Notes under the pieces: model-generated
Database searches by the model: none
What the model saw: the letters and a program-made list of their open reading frames with translations, nothing else
Told to the model about the DNA's origin: nothing
Translations under genes and position numbers: made by a program
In this document: positions 7,783 through 16,226 of the stretch, piece after piece
Numbering within the stretch: position 1 is the stretch's first letter
Layout: every line of letters begins with the position of its first letter
NCBI GenBank assembly: GCA_046732255.1
Contig: JBKPMR010000031.1
Coordinates: 62,001 to 126,000, forward strand
Length of the DNA stretch: 64,000 nucleotides
From: DATBLE01 sp046732255
GTDB taxonomy: Bacteria; Actinomycetota; Thermoleophilia; Gaiellales; Gaiellaceae
Direction of reading: 5' to 3'

Positions 7783-8891
7783 GCTTCGACCGCCTGATCG
7801 AGCAGGTGCAGGCCAGGCAGCTGCTGACCGCCGCGCTGCGGGACGGACCCGCGCACGCGTACCTGTTCCACGGCCCCGGCGGTGTCGGAAAGCGGGTCGC
7901 CGCATTCGCCTTCGCGGGCGAGCTGCTCGGCGACCCCGACCGCACCACGCGCCGCGCCCACCCCGATCTGTACGTGCTCGAGCCGCACGGCGACCAGATC
8001 CGCATCGACGACATCCGCGAGCTCCGCCGGGATCTGCACATGCGCCCCTTCGAGGGCGACCGCCGGGTCTACCTGATCTTCGACGCCCACCTGCTCAACC
8101 CCGACGCGGCCGACTCGCTGCTGAAGGATCTCGAGGAGCCCCCTTCGTACGCCGTCGTCGTTCTGGCCGCCGACGAGCTGGGGCCGATCCCGGAGACGAT
8201 CCGCTCGCGCTGCCAGCTCGTCCCCTTTCAGCGTCTGTCCGAACGGGCGGTGCGGGCCGAGGCGGAGCGCCTCGCACCGGGGCTCGCGCCTGACCAGCTC
8301 ATCGCCGTGGCCCGTGTGGCCGGCGGGCGGCTCGACCGCGTCTCGCGTCTCCTCGACCCCGAGGCCGCGCGCCGGCGCGGCGAGCTGCTGGCAGTCGCCC
8401 GGTCGGTCTACGCGGATCCGAGCTTCGATCCCGCCGCCGCCGCCCAGACGGTGACCGCGCTCGCGGGCGAGCGGGGGGCAGAGGCGCGGGCGACGGCGGA
8501 GGAGGCGCTCGAGCTGCGGGCCTTGCCGGAGCGTGAGGCCGACCAGTACGTTCGCCGTGCCGAGCGGGGCGCCGAGCGCGAGGAGATCATCCTCGCACTC
8601 GAGGAGCTCGCCGCCTGGTACCGGGACCTGGTGGTGGTCGCCGCCGGCGCAGAGCGGGCGGTCGTCCACTACGACCGGATCTCCGAGCTGGCCGAGGACG
8701 GGACGCCCGAGCGCATGATCGGTGCCGAGCGGGCGGCCGAGGTCGTCCGCGACCTCTGGCGCACCTTCGAGGAGTTCAACGTCACCCCTGGGCTTGCCCT
8801 CGAGGCGATGTTCGTCCGGGCGCGGCGCGCATTGTGGATGAGCACAGAGAGGGACAGGTCTGACAGACCTGTCCCCGGTTCCTTTCTCTGA
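7779..8891 (+). CDS. holB: DNA polymerase III subunit delta' (HolB), tail replaced by a repeat
   Basis: Clamp-loader subunit of the replicative polymerase. Seen: Walker A HGPGGVGKR near residue 31, an LLKDLEEPP segment, and the sensor-like RSRCQ motif. The four-cysteine zinc module seen in many delta' proteins is absent. The last 17 codons (from 8838) lie entirely inside a dispersed palindromic repeat and read MSTERDRSDRPVPGSFL, so the repeat supplies the native stop. It starts by ATGA overlap with tmk. Confidence 0.92.
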   Translation: MSFDRLIEQVQARQLLTAALRDGPAHAYLFHGPGGVGKRVAAFAFAGELLGDPDRTTRRAHPDLYVLEPHGDQIRIDDIRELRRDLHMRPFEGDRRVYLIFDAHLLNPDAADSLLKDLEEPPSYAVVVLAADELGPIPETIRSRCQLVPFQRLSERAVRAEAERLAPGLAPDQLIAVARVAGGRLDRVSRLLDPEAARRRGELLAVARSVYADPSFDPAAAAQTVTALAGERGAEARATAEEALELRALPEREADQYVRRAERGAEREEIILALEELAAWYRDLVVVAAGAERAVVHYDRISELAEDGTPERMIGAERAAEVVRDLWRTFEEFNVTPGLALEAMFVRARRALWMSTERDRSDRPVPGSFL

Positions 8892-8910
8892 CCTGTCCCC
8901 GGTTCCGTTG
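8838..8910. repeat. Dispersed palindromic repeat, family A, inside the holB 3' end
   Basis: Full copy beginning ATGAGCACAGAGAGGGACAG at 8838, with core palindrome GGGACAGGTCTG-A-CAGACCTGTCCC at 8851-8875. A right-end partial copy (GACCTGTCCCCGGTTCCGT) follows at 8890-8908. The arrangement of a full copy plus a right-end partial matches the copy at 6105-6180. Confidence 0.92.
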
Positions 8911-8911
8911 T

Positions 8912-9499
8912 CTAGCGAAAAGCCCGAACCTCGTTCACATGCCCTTCGCCGGTCGCGGTGGGCAGCGCCGTCAGCCAGACCAGCACGTAGCGTCCCGAGG
9001 CGGCGCGTTTCAGCGCGAAGGCCGTCGTGCCCTGGAGCGGTCGGTCTGCCGACGCGACGCGGTACGGGCCGGTCGGGCTGTCCGCCAGCTGGATCTCCGC
9101 CCGCGACCCGGGTTCGTCGGTCGTGACCAGCACCCGCGCGATCGGGCGCTTCCTGCCCGCGTCGAGCACGACGCCGACGCCGGGCTTGAAGAAGCCATGG
9201 GTGTAGTGCTCCGTACTCCAGAAGGTCGCAGCGTCCCCGTCGACGGCGTTCGCGACCTGGTCGTCGTTCTCGGTGCCGTCGCCGGGAGGCGGATCGTACG
9301 GACCGACCACGACAAGCGCGATCCGGCGCGGCGGCTTCGGCGCCGTGGTCGTCGGCTGCGGACGGCTCTGCCTGCGCGTCGGCGCGGCCGTGGTCACAGC
9401 GCGGGTTCCCCCATCGCCCGAGTCCAGGCTGGCGAGCGCGATCACGACCATGGCGACGATGAACGCCGCCAGAGCTCCCGCGGCGAGCAGGCGATTCAT
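8912..9499 (-). CDS. Membrane-anchored protein with discoidin-like domain
   Basis: A 195-residue protein from the ATG at 9499. One N-terminal membrane helix (LLAAGALAAFIVAMVVIALA) is followed by a Thr/Pro/Arg linker and a C-terminal F5/8-type (discoidin-like) domain, recognised from GDGTEND...NAVDGDAATFWSTEHY and the strand pattern to the end. Similar domains occur at the C-terminus of actinobacterial MviN/kinase proteins, where they bind glycans or proteins outside the membrane. Here the domain is stand-alone. The gene is divergent from the gene at 9522. Confidence 0.75.
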   Translation of the reverse strand: MNRLLAAGALAAFIVAMVVIALASLDSGDGGTRAVTTAAPTRRQSRPQPTTTAPKPPRRIALVVVGPYDPPPGDGTENDDQVANAVDGDAATFWSTEHYTHGFFKPGVGVVLDAGRKRPIARVLVTTDEPGSRAEIQLADSPTGPYRVASADRPLQGTTAFALKRAASGRYVLVWLTALPTATGEGHVNEVRAFR

Positions 9500-9521
9500 G
9501 GCCCCATAGTGGCTGATCGGG

Positions 9522-10073
9522 ATGCCTGAGTACGATGCGGCCACGGCCTCGCCGACCAAACATCACTGGGCCCTCGGCATCGCCGCGGCGGCGCTCGCGG
9601 TGGGTGTAGGCCTCGCCGTGTGGGCGACCGGACGCGACGGAGCCGCGGCGAAGCAACCGACAGACGATCCCGTGGTCTTTCTCCGCAGCGTCGTGAGCAG
9701 CATCGCCGCGAACGACTACGGCGCGGCGTGGGAGCACCTGCACCCCGCCCAGCAGCGCGTCGCCACGCGCGGAGCGTACGTCAGGTGCGAGCAGCTGACG
9801 CCGATCCCGGGGCACCTGGACTGGATCCGGCTCGTCGGGATGAAGGACGAGCGGATCATCGTGCCCGGGGACAGGGGCGTGGTCGACAGCAAGGCGATCA
9901 CGCTCCGGCTGAAGCTCTCGGAGCCGGTCCTCAAGGACTCCGTGATCGTCACGAAGACCGTGCATGCGGTCGCGGTCGACGGCCGGTGGCGCTGGATCCT
10001 GACCCCGCAGCGCTTCGGGATCTACCGGTCGAAGTCGTGCCCCGGTGCTCTCGAGACCCAGGGCGGCGCCTGA
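9522..10073 (+). CDS. Hypothetical single-pass membrane protein
   Basis: A 183-residue protein with one N-terminal helix (WALGIAAAALAVGVGLAVWA) and a soluble domain containing FLRSVVSSIAANDYGAAWEHLHPAQQ, the pattern of NTF2-like/DUF4878-type extracytoplasmic domains. Two cysteines (YVRCEQ and KSCPG) could form a disulfide. It is divergent from the discoidin-like gene with a 22-bp gap. No enzymatic motif. Function not assigned. Confidence 0.72.
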   Translation: MPEYDAATASPTKHHWALGIAAAALAVGVGLAVWATGRDGAAAKQPTDDPVVFLRSVVSSIAANDYGAAWEHLHPAQQRVATRGAYVRCEQLTPIPGHLDWIRLVGMKDERIIVPGDRGVVDSKAITLRLKLSEPVLKDSVIVTKTVHAVAVDGRWRWILTPQRFGIYRSKSCPGALETQGGA

Positions 10074-10083
10074 GCTCGGTCAG

Positions 10084-10135
10084 GTACATCGGAGAGGGGC
10101 CGCGCCACTCCGAACCAGCCCCTCTCGAGATGTAC
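10084..10135 (+). terminator. Interrupted hairpin after the gene ending at 10073
   Basis: GTACATC-gg-AGAGGGGC pairs with GCCCCTCT-cga-GATGTAC across a 17-base loop. It begins 10 bp after the stop. No T-tract, so it may protect the mRNA end rather than terminate. Confidence 0.5.
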
Positions 10136-10256
10136 GAGGGTGCATTCTCCTGTCATCGAGGGAGAAGTGCTCGAATTCGATGCTAGTCAAGCGGACGCCG
10201 TATGCGCGAGCACGAATTGCGATCGGAAAAGCGGCATCCGTTATCGACGTCCACGA

Positions 10257-10289
10257 AAAAAGGGGCGCCGACCTTCGGCGCCCCTTTTT
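10257..10289. terminator. Bidirectional rho-independent terminator
   Basis: AAAAAGGGGCGCCG-acctt-CGGCGCCCCTTTTT, a textbook hairpin with A- and T-tracts on both sides. It lies 15 bp downstream of the minus-strand solute-binding protein gene and also closes the region from the left. Confidence 0.92.
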
Positions 10290-10303
10290 CCGACACTGCC
10301 CGA

Positions 10304-11965
10304 CTACTTGATGAAGAACGTGTTCAGGTCGGCGAGACCGTGCGAGTTCGTGAAGACGTATCCGCCGACGCGGGACGCGACGAATTCGCGGGTGTTGCGG
10401 TTCTCGTACACCACCAGCGGGGCCTGCCCCTTCTGGATGGTGAAGTCGAGCTTCTGATAGGCGGCATAGCGCGGGTCGCCCGAGAGTGAGTTGGCCTGCG
10501 CCATCTGCCTGTTCAGGGACGGGACGTTCAGGTACGAGAGGTTGTTGTTGTTGGCCTCGTGGATGTTGTCGCCGTTCAGCAGGATGTCGATGAAGTCGTA
10601 CGGATCGGCGTAGTCGGCGAACCAGCCGACCCCGATGGCGGCATCGTACGGCTCACCCTTCGTGCCGGTGGCGATGTAGATCTGGAAGCCCTGCAGGAGC
10701 TTCACGTTCACGTTGCAGCCGATCTGGCCCAGGTTGTACTTGAACACCTGGCCGAGGCCCTGGCCGACCGCCGTGCTGGTCGTGTACAGGGTGATGTTCT
10801 TGCAGCCGCCGGCCTGCTGGGTCAGGGTCTTGGCCTTCGCGTAGTCCGAGCCCTTGATCGGATACAGCTTGTAGTCCTTGTACCCTGCGATCCCCGGGGG
10901 CAGGATCTGGTCGTCGCGCCGACCGGCGAGGAAGCCGCGCTGGCGGACCAAGGCCGGCCGGTCGACCGCGAACTGGGCCGCCTTGCGCATTGCGACCTTG
11001 GCGAACGCAGGCCGCGACGTGTTCAGGGCGACGTAGTCGATGTTCAGGCCGCCGCTGACGAAGTAGCGGCCCTTGTTGATCCCGTACTGCTGCGCGAGCC
11101 CGGAGTGTGCCGTCGGCGGCAGCGTGCCGGCGTCGTAGTCGGCCTGGCCGGCCTTCACCTGGAGCAGGCTCTGATCCGGGTTCGTGTTCGCGGTGAACAC
11201 GAACGTGTCGATGTTGTGGGGCCGCGGCCCCTTGTAGTTCGGGTTCTGCCTGACGATGATCTGACGGCCGACCTGGCGGCTGGCGACGTAGTACGGGCCG
11301 AACGACGCGAACGTGTTGATCCCGTCCGCGGTGATCGGTGTGTTCGTCGGAATCGGACAGAAGAAGTCCATCGCCAGCTTGGGGAGGAGGGACCCGTCGG
11401 GCTTGAGCAGCGTGATCGTCAGCTTCTGGCCGGAGGCCTTCACGCCCGACGCGGTTGCCGCCTTGCCGTCGGCGACCGCCTGCGCGCCGACGATGCCGCT
11501 GGCGCCGGTGATGAACGGCACCGCGGGCGACTGCATCTTCGGATTGAGGTCACGGTTGATCGCCGCAGCGAAGTTCGCCGCAGTCAGGGTCTGGCCGGTG
11601 TTCGACCGCCAGCCCGATCGGACCGTGAACGTGTACGTCTTGCCGTCCTTCGAGACCGTCGGGAAGCCGACCGCCGCGTCGGGCGTCAGCTTCGTGCCGG
11701 CCACGCCCGCCTTGTCCGGGTAGCCGACGAGCTTCGCGCAGGCCGCGTCCAGGATCTGCCAGGAGTTCGTGCCGTACGCGAGGGCAGGGTCGATGTAGTC
11801 CACGTCGGTCCCCGACATGTTGATGTTCATCGTCCCGCCCTTCTTCTGTCCGGAGCTGGACGGCTCGCTCGACCTGCTCGATGCCGGCCCGGCCAGAACG
11901 GCTGCGAGCAGCATCGCGGTGCCGAGCGCAGCCATCGCCCCGGATATCAGGAATCTCGTTCGCAT
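10304..11965 (-). CDS. ABC transporter solute-binding protein, peptide/oligopeptide type (SBP_bac_5)
   Basis: A 553-residue extracytoplasmic receptor. It has a signal peptide (MRTRFLISGAMAALGTAML...VLAGPASS) and the family-5 binding-protein layout: an N-terminal GGTMNINMSGTDVDYIDPAL segment, YTFTVRSGWRSNTG near the start of lobe I, and GEPYDAAIGVGWFADYADPY in lobe II. The ATG at 11965 is preceded by GGAAAGGAG. Family-5 proteins bind peptides, nickel or sugars. The only transporter partner nearby is one permease gene at 13344, on the other strand beyond a LysR gene. Confidence 0.92.
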   Translation of the reverse strand: MRTRFLISGAMAALGTAMLLAAVLAGPASSRSSEPSSSGQKKGGTMNINMSGTDVDYIDPALAYGTNSWQILDAACAKLVGYPDKAGVAGTKLTPDAAVGFPTVSKDGKTYTFTVRSGWRSNTGQTLTAANFAAAINRDLNPKMQSPAVPFITGASGIVGAQAVADGKAATASGVKASGQKLTITLLKPDGSLLPKLAMDFFCPIPTNTPITADGINTFASFGPYYVASRQVGRQIIVRQNPNYKGPRPHNIDTFVFTANTNPDQSLLQVKAGQADYDAGTLPPTAHSGLAQQYGINKGRYFVSGGLNIDYVALNTSRPAFAKVAMRKAAQFAVDRPALVRQRGFLAGRRDDQILPPGIAGYKDYKLYPIKGSDYAKAKTLTQQAGGCKNITLYTTSTAVGQGLGQVFKYNLGQIGCNVNVKLLQGFQIYIATGTKGEPYDAAIGVGWFADYADPYDFIDILLNGDNIHEANNNNLSYLNVPSLNRQMAQANSLSGDPRYAAYQKLDFTIQKGQAPLVVYENRNTREFVASRVGGYVFTNSHGLADLNTFFIK

Positions 11966-12193
11966 TGCGCTCCTTTCCCTCGACGGGCTGCGAGCCGAGA
12001 TCCCGGTGCCGCCCGTCATCGGCTGTGTTCGACGTGCCCGTTAGAGACGGAATGGGAACGGGTTCGTTAGCCCTGTCGCGATAAGGGTTTCGCAATTCGC
12101 ATGCAGTTTTTCTTCACCCCGGTACGACCACGCCGATGGACATGCGAAGCCCGAATTGTTGGTGAAAATCGCTGACGCTTCGATTCGAGCGAC
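11966..12193. other. 228-bp intergenic region between SBP and LysR genes
   Basis: Holds the minus-strand leader and ribosome site of the solute-binding protein gene. AT-richer patches (around 12070-12115) may hold its promoter, but I could not assign a convincing -35/-10 pair. No coding sequence is apparent. Confidence 0.4.
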
Positions 12194-13171
12194 TTATCGG
12201 CGATCGCCGTCGGCGGTGCCCGCGGCGCTGAGCAGCAGCTGGATCACCTCGGCCGTTCGTTCGTCGTCGACGCGCTCTGCATGCCGGACCGCGGCGACGA
12301 CGTGGACCGGACGCTCGAGGCAGGCCGGCTCGACCACCATCGCGTCGGCGGTGAGGAGATCGGTCGCCGCGCGCGGGACGACGGCGACCCCGAGGCCGGC
12401 GAGCACGAGCCCCTCGAGGGTGCGGATACTGCCCGCCTGGTAGGCGAAGGTGACCGGCGTCCCCAGCGACTCGAAGTGGACGACGATCGGCTCGTACGCG
12501 CGCGGCGAGTTGAGGGCGATCAGCTGGAGCCCGGCGAGCCCCTCGGCGGAACGGGTCTCCGCCTCGACCGTCCCGGCCTCCTTTCGCCGCACGACGAGCA
12601 CGTAGTCGTCCGAGTAGAGCGGCGTGACGTCGTACGGCCCGGGCGGAAGCGGCAGGTGGGTGATCACGAGGTCGAGCTCCGCCTGCTCCAGCGAGATGAG
12701 CAGCTCGCGGTCGTCGACGAGCTCCGTCAGCTCGACCGCCAGCTCCGGACGGCGCTGAGACAGCGCCCGCAGCGTCGAGGGCACGAGCCCCCCGTAGAGC
12801 GTCTGGACGGTGCCGATCCTGATCAGGCCGAGGTCGCCGCGCTCGAGCGCCGAGAGGTCTGCTGCTGCGGCGGCCAGCCGGGCGGCGATCGTCTCGGCGT
12901 GGTGGAGGAGCAGCTCGCCGGCCGGCGTCAGGCCGACGGGCGAGGAACCCCCGGGCCGGTTGACGAGGCGCTGGCCGATCGTGCGCTCGAGGGCCGCGAT
13001 CTGCTGGCTGATCGCGGACTGCGTGTAGCCGAGCCGCCGGGCGGCCCGGTTGAACGATCCCTCGTGCGCGATCGCCTCCAGGGCAGCCAGATGCCTGAAC
13101 TCGATACCGAGCCACCGCTCGGGCCTGACGAGCCGTCTCGAGGCCGCACTCGACTGGGCGTAAGGCGCCAT
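12194..13171 (-). CDS. LysR-family transcriptional regulator
   Basis: A 325-residue regulator. The N-terminal winged helix-turn-helix is clear (EFRHLAALEAIAHEGSFNRA, then AARRLGYTQSAISQQIAALE), followed by the LysR effector domain (LIRIGTVQTLYGGLVPSTL and the GLGVAVVPR motif). The ATG at 13171 is chosen over the TTG at 13195. It stands between the solute-binding protein gene (same strand, downstream) and the divergent permease, so it may control peptide uptake. Effector unknown. Confidence 0.9.
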   Translation of the reverse strand: MAPYAQSSAASRRLVRPERWLGIEFRHLAALEAIAHEGSFNRAARRLGYTQSAISQQIAALERTIGQRLVNRPGGSSPVGLTPAGELLLHHAETIAARLAAAAADLSALERGDLGLIRIGTVQTLYGGLVPSTLRALSQRRPELAVELTELVDDRELLISLEQAELDLVITHLPLPPGPYDVTPLYSDDYVLVVRRKEAGTVEAETRSAEGLAGLQLIALNSPRAYEPIVVHFESLGTPVTFAYQAGSIRTLEGLVLAGLGVAVVPRAATDLLTADAMVVEPACLERPVHVVAAVRHAERVDDERTAEVIQLLLSAAGTADGDRR

Positions 13172-13343
13172 CCCGTTAGCTCGTACAACGAACAACCCGA
13201 GCGGAAAGTTAGGGCCGTGTTAAGGGACTCCCGCTCCTGAAAAGCCTCGACGGCCTGGCTAAGCGGACGATTGTCAATTCTCGTCACGTCTCGATCAGAA
13301 CTTCGCATGCCTCCGGCGTCGAGACCGGCCCAGACTGTTCGGC

Positions 13344-14312
13344 GTGGCGCGGTATCTCGTCCGGCGGGTGCTCTGGGCGGTGATGCTCTTCGTCGCCGTC
13401 ACGATCGTCGCCTACATCCTCTTCTTCATCATCCCGGCCGACCCCGCGCGGCAGTTCGCCGGCAAGGGGGCGACGCCGGAGACGGTCGCCAAGGCGAAGC
13501 ACTACCTCGGTCTCGACCGGCCGATCTACGTCCAGTACGGACATTTCGTCGGCCGACTCGTCCTCCACCAGGATCTCGGGCATTCCTGGCACAACCGGGA
13601 GAGCGTGAACCGGATCGTCGCCGACGCGGCGCCGGTGACAGCGTCGCTGGTGATCGGCGGCGCCGTCTTCTGGCTCATGCTCTCGATCCCGATCGGCGTA
13701 CTTGCGGCCGTACGACGGGGGTCGCTCCTCGATCGAGGGGCGACGACGTTCGTCCTCATCGGGATCTCCGCCCACCCCGTGTGGATCGGCCTGATCTTCG
13801 CGTACCTCTTCGGCTACCGGTGGCACCTGACGCCGATCACGGGCTACGCCGACGTCTTCAACCCTCCTCCGGGGCAGCCGGGCGGGCCGGTGCAGTGGGC
13901 ATACCACATGGTGCTTCCCTGGCTCACGTTCATGGTCCTGTACACCGCGCTGTACGTGCGCATGATCCGTGCGAACGTGATCGAGACGATGTCCGAGGAC
14001 TACGTGCGTACCGCACGCGCCAAGGGAGCCTCCGAGGCGGCGGTGATGCGCAGGCACGTGCTGAGGAACGTGATGCTCCCGGTGGTGACGATCCTCGGCA
14101 TGGACATCGGCCTTGCTCTCGGCGGCGCGATCTTCACCGAGACCGTCTACAGCCTCCCCGGCCTCGGCCGGACCTCGGTGCAGGCGCTCGCCAACTACGA
14201 CGTCCCGACGGTGCTGGGCGTGATCGTCTTCGCGACGGTCGTGATCATCGTCTTCAATCTGGTCGTCGACATCCTGTACGCCTGGATCGACCCGAGAATC
14301 AGGCTGACCTGA
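13344..14312 (+). CDS. ABC transporter permease, DppB type
   Basis: A 322-residue inner-membrane permease with six helices. N-terminal ARYLVRRVLWAVMLFVAVTIVA is typical of DppB/OppB proteins, and the EAA loop is seen as YVRTARAKGASEAAVMRRHVLRN, the contact point for the ATPase. A GTG start at 13344. The gene is followed by a tRNA rather than by the DppC, DppD and DppF genes that normally complete the transporter, so it is an orphan permease in this window. Confidence 0.92.
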   Translation: MARYLVRRVLWAVMLFVAVTIVAYILFFIIPADPARQFAGKGATPETVAKAKHYLGLDRPIYVQYGHFVGRLVLHQDLGHSWHNRESVNRIVADAAPVTASLVIGGAVFWLMLSIPIGVLAAVRRGSLLDRGATTFVLIGISAHPVWIGLIFAYLFGYRWHLTPITGYADVFNPPPGQPGGPVQWAYHMVLPWLTFMVLYTALYVRMIRANVIETMSEDYVRTARAKGASEAAVMRRHVLRNVMLPVVTILGMDIGLALGGAIFTETVYSLPGLGRTSVQALANYDVPTVLGVIVFATVVIIVFNLVVDILYAWIDPRIRLT

Positions 14313-14340
14313 GTTCGAGAGCGGCTACAGTAGGCTCGCC

Positions 14341-14413
14341 GCCGACGTAGCTCAGCTGGTAGAGCACTTCACTCGTAATGAAGGGGTCCCCGGTTCGAGT
14401 CCGGGCGTCGGCT
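14341..14413 (+). tRNA. tRNA-Thr (anticodon CGU)
   Basis: Full cloverleaf by eye: acceptor GCCGACG pairs with CGTCGGC; D-arm GCTC...GAGC; anticodon arm CTTCA-CTCGTAA-TGAAG with CGT at positions 34-36; T-arm CCCGG-TTCGAGT-CCGGG. The discriminator base is T at 14413 and no CCA is encoded. The discriminator base is also the first base of the TTG start of the next gene. Confidence 0.97.
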
Positions 14414-15264
14414 TGAAGCGTCTGCTCGGAACTGCGCTCGTGTTCGGGTCGCTTGCGGCGACGGCCGCCGGGGCGAGCGCCCCGCTCCGTCCCGGCGCAC
14501 CGTTCGACGGCGCCTATGCGTACGAGCTGACGAAGCTCCAGCTCTCGTACGGGCCGCGGCCCGCAGGGTCGACCGCCCAGCGCGCCGCCGCGGCGAAACT
14601 GGTCCGGCTGCTGCCCGGCGGCCACTTCGAGCCGGTCCCCGGCGGGCTCCGCAACATCGTCGGCGCGGTTCCGGGCCGGCTGCCGGCGATCCTCGTCGCG
14701 GCTCACTACGACACCACCGACGTCGCCGGCTACCTCGGTGCGAACAACAGTGCAGCGGGGGTGGGGGCGGTACTCGCGATCGCCAAGGCGCTCCGGAGTG
14801 ATCGTCCCCGGCCGGGGCAGGCGGCGGTCCGCTTCCTGCTCACGGACGGGGAGGAGGCTCCGTCCGGATTCAAGGACTTCTACGCCGAGGGTCTGCGCGG
14901 CAGCAAGGCGTACGCAGCCGCGCACGCGACTGAGCTCCGCGAGGTGGTCGTGCTCGACTTCATCGCACTGCGAGACCTGCGGCTGACGCGCGACGTGACC
15001 TCGGACCTCCCGCTCTGGGCCCGCCTGCGTGAAGCGGCGGCGCGGGCCGGAACGCGCTCGTTGTTCCCGCCGGCGAGCCAGGGTGCGGTGATGGACGACC
15101 ACACGCCGTTCCTCCGGGCGGGCATCCCGGCGATCGACCTGATCGACTTTCGTTACGCCTGCTGGCAGAAGCTCTGCGACACCCTCAGCCAAGTCTCGTC
15201 GACGAACCTGACGCGCGTGGGGAGGACGGTGCTCGAGCTGATCCGGACCGAGCGTTTCCGATAG
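14413..15264 (+). CDS. Secreted M28-like peptidase / glutaminyl-cyclase-like protein
   Basis: A 283-residue protein with an ideal signal peptide (MKRLLGTALVFGSLAATAAG) that requires the TTG start at 14413. The M28 fold is shown by VAAHYDTTD (His98, Asp100), GANNSAAGVGAV, TDGEE (Glu147-148) and DDHTPF (His230). In bimetal M28 enzymes and in glutaminyl cyclases the GAN-x-SA position holds an Asp metal ligand; here it is Asn112. Metal binding may therefore be altered. The start codon overlaps the last base of the tRNA gene. Confidence 0.82.
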   Translation: MKRLLGTALVFGSLAATAAGASAPLRPGAPFDGAYAYELTKLQLSYGPRPAGSTAQRAAAAKLVRLLPGGHFEPVPGGLRNIVGAVPGRLPAILVAAHYDTTDVAGYLGANNSAAGVGAVLAIAKALRSDRPRPGQAAVRFLLTDGEEAPSGFKDFYAEGLRGSKAYAAAHATELREVVVLDFIALRDLRLTRDVTSDLPLWARLREAAARAGTRSLFPPASQGAVMDDHTPFLRAGIPAIDLIDFRYACWQKLCDTLSQVSSTNLTRVGRTVLELIRTERFR

Positions 15265-15310
15265 CCGGATGGTGCCCCGACGGGGGCGCGGCCGGCCGCC
15301 TTTCGCGCGC

Positions 15311-15330
15311 CGCCGGGCTTTGCCCGATGG
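15311..15330 (-). terminator. GGGC-TTT-GCCC hairpin past the gene ending at 15341
   Basis: CGCCGGGC-TTT-GCCCG-at-GGCG lies just downstream of the minus-strand membrane protein gene. The same stem and TTT loop occur at 5456-5474 after another minus-strand gene. Confidence 0.45.
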
Positions 15331-15340
15331 CGCTGCGGGC

Positions 15341-16177
15341 TCACGCGAGCACGGCGACGGCGATCGCGGCGGGCACGACGACCCAGGCGAGGGTGGTGAG
15401 CATGATCGCGATGACTGCGAACTTGCGGCTCTGGTCACGCGGCGGCTGTCCGGCCGAGCCGAGGACCTCCCACAGCGCCGCCAGCGGCGCGGTCGTCGCG
15501 AGCCTGATCCGGCGGCTCGCCATCGCCGCGCCACGCAGGATGATCGCCGAGATCAGCCACACGACCAGCCCGCCGGCCACGAGGGTGATCGTCGCCACCC
15601 ACCAGCTGCCGAGGTCGAGCCCCTGGATCAACCGCACGAGCGCGAGGACGATCGGGACGAGAATGCCGCCGATCACGAACGAGGGCAGGCCGATCTCGCG
15701 GCGCTTGAAAACGACGACGAGTCCCTCTGCCTCCGATCGTGCTCGATAGAGCAGCGAACGCTCGTCGGTTCCGGCCGCCGCCTGCATGGTCCGGAGCCAG
15801 TACACGTTGCGCATGTCGATGGAGACGCGACGCAGGTGGGAGACGACGACATACCGGGCGACCAGCTCGACCACGAACCGGCCGAAGAACCTCGGCTTCA
15901 GCCAACGGGGCAGGGCGGCCGAGCGATAGCCGTGCCGGCCGAGGGTCTCGAGCGAGGCGACTGCGCGCCGGTGGGCGGCGGGAAATGCGTCTGGCCTGGC
16001 GAGCGGCGCCTTCCGCGCCAGCTCCGTGAGCATCTCGCGCTCCTGCGGCCCTCGCAGGTCGAGCGTGTCGAGGAAGCTCGCGACCTGGTCGTCGTCCTCG
16101 TCGACGAGCTGGATCCGGTCGAGCCACTGGTCGACGTCGTCGAAGACCGATCTCGTCGTCGACCGCCGACCGCGCAT
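15341..16177 (-). CDS. Conserved membrane protein of unknown function
   Basis: A 278-residue protein with a soluble, charged N-terminal half (FDDVDQWLDRIQLVDEDDDQ) and three or four C-terminal membrane helices (PSFVIGGILVPIVLALVRLI; WWVATITLVAGGLVVWLISA; FAVIAIMLTTLAWVVVPAAI). A minus-strand TAGTGT lies 9 bases before the ATG, suggesting a near-leaderless start. It is divergent from the gene at 16227. No family recognised. Confidence 0.75.
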   Translation of the reverse strand: MRGRRSTTRSVFDDVDQWLDRIQLVDEDDDQVASFLDTLDLRGPQEREMLTELARKAPLARPDAFPAAHRRAVASLETLGRHGYRSAALPRWLKPRFFGRFVVELVARYVVVSHLRRVSIDMRNVYWLRTMQAAAGTDERSLLYRARSEAEGLVVVFKRREIGLPSFVIGGILVPIVLALVRLIQGLDLGSWWVATITLVAGGLVVWLISAIILRGAAMASRRIRLATTAPLAALWEVLGSAGQPPRDQSRKFAVIAIMLTTLAWVVVPAAIAVAVLA

Positions 16178-16212
16178 CGGGCACCGACACTAGCGACCGG
16201 TCCGGCCGGCGA

Positions 16213-16218
16213 TATCGT
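16213..16218 (+). promoter_or_regulatory. -10 box for the gene at 16227 (leaderless type)
   Basis: TATCGT sits 8 bases before the ATG, with no ribosome site between them. Confidence 0.45.
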
Positions 16219-16226
16219 CCCACCGG

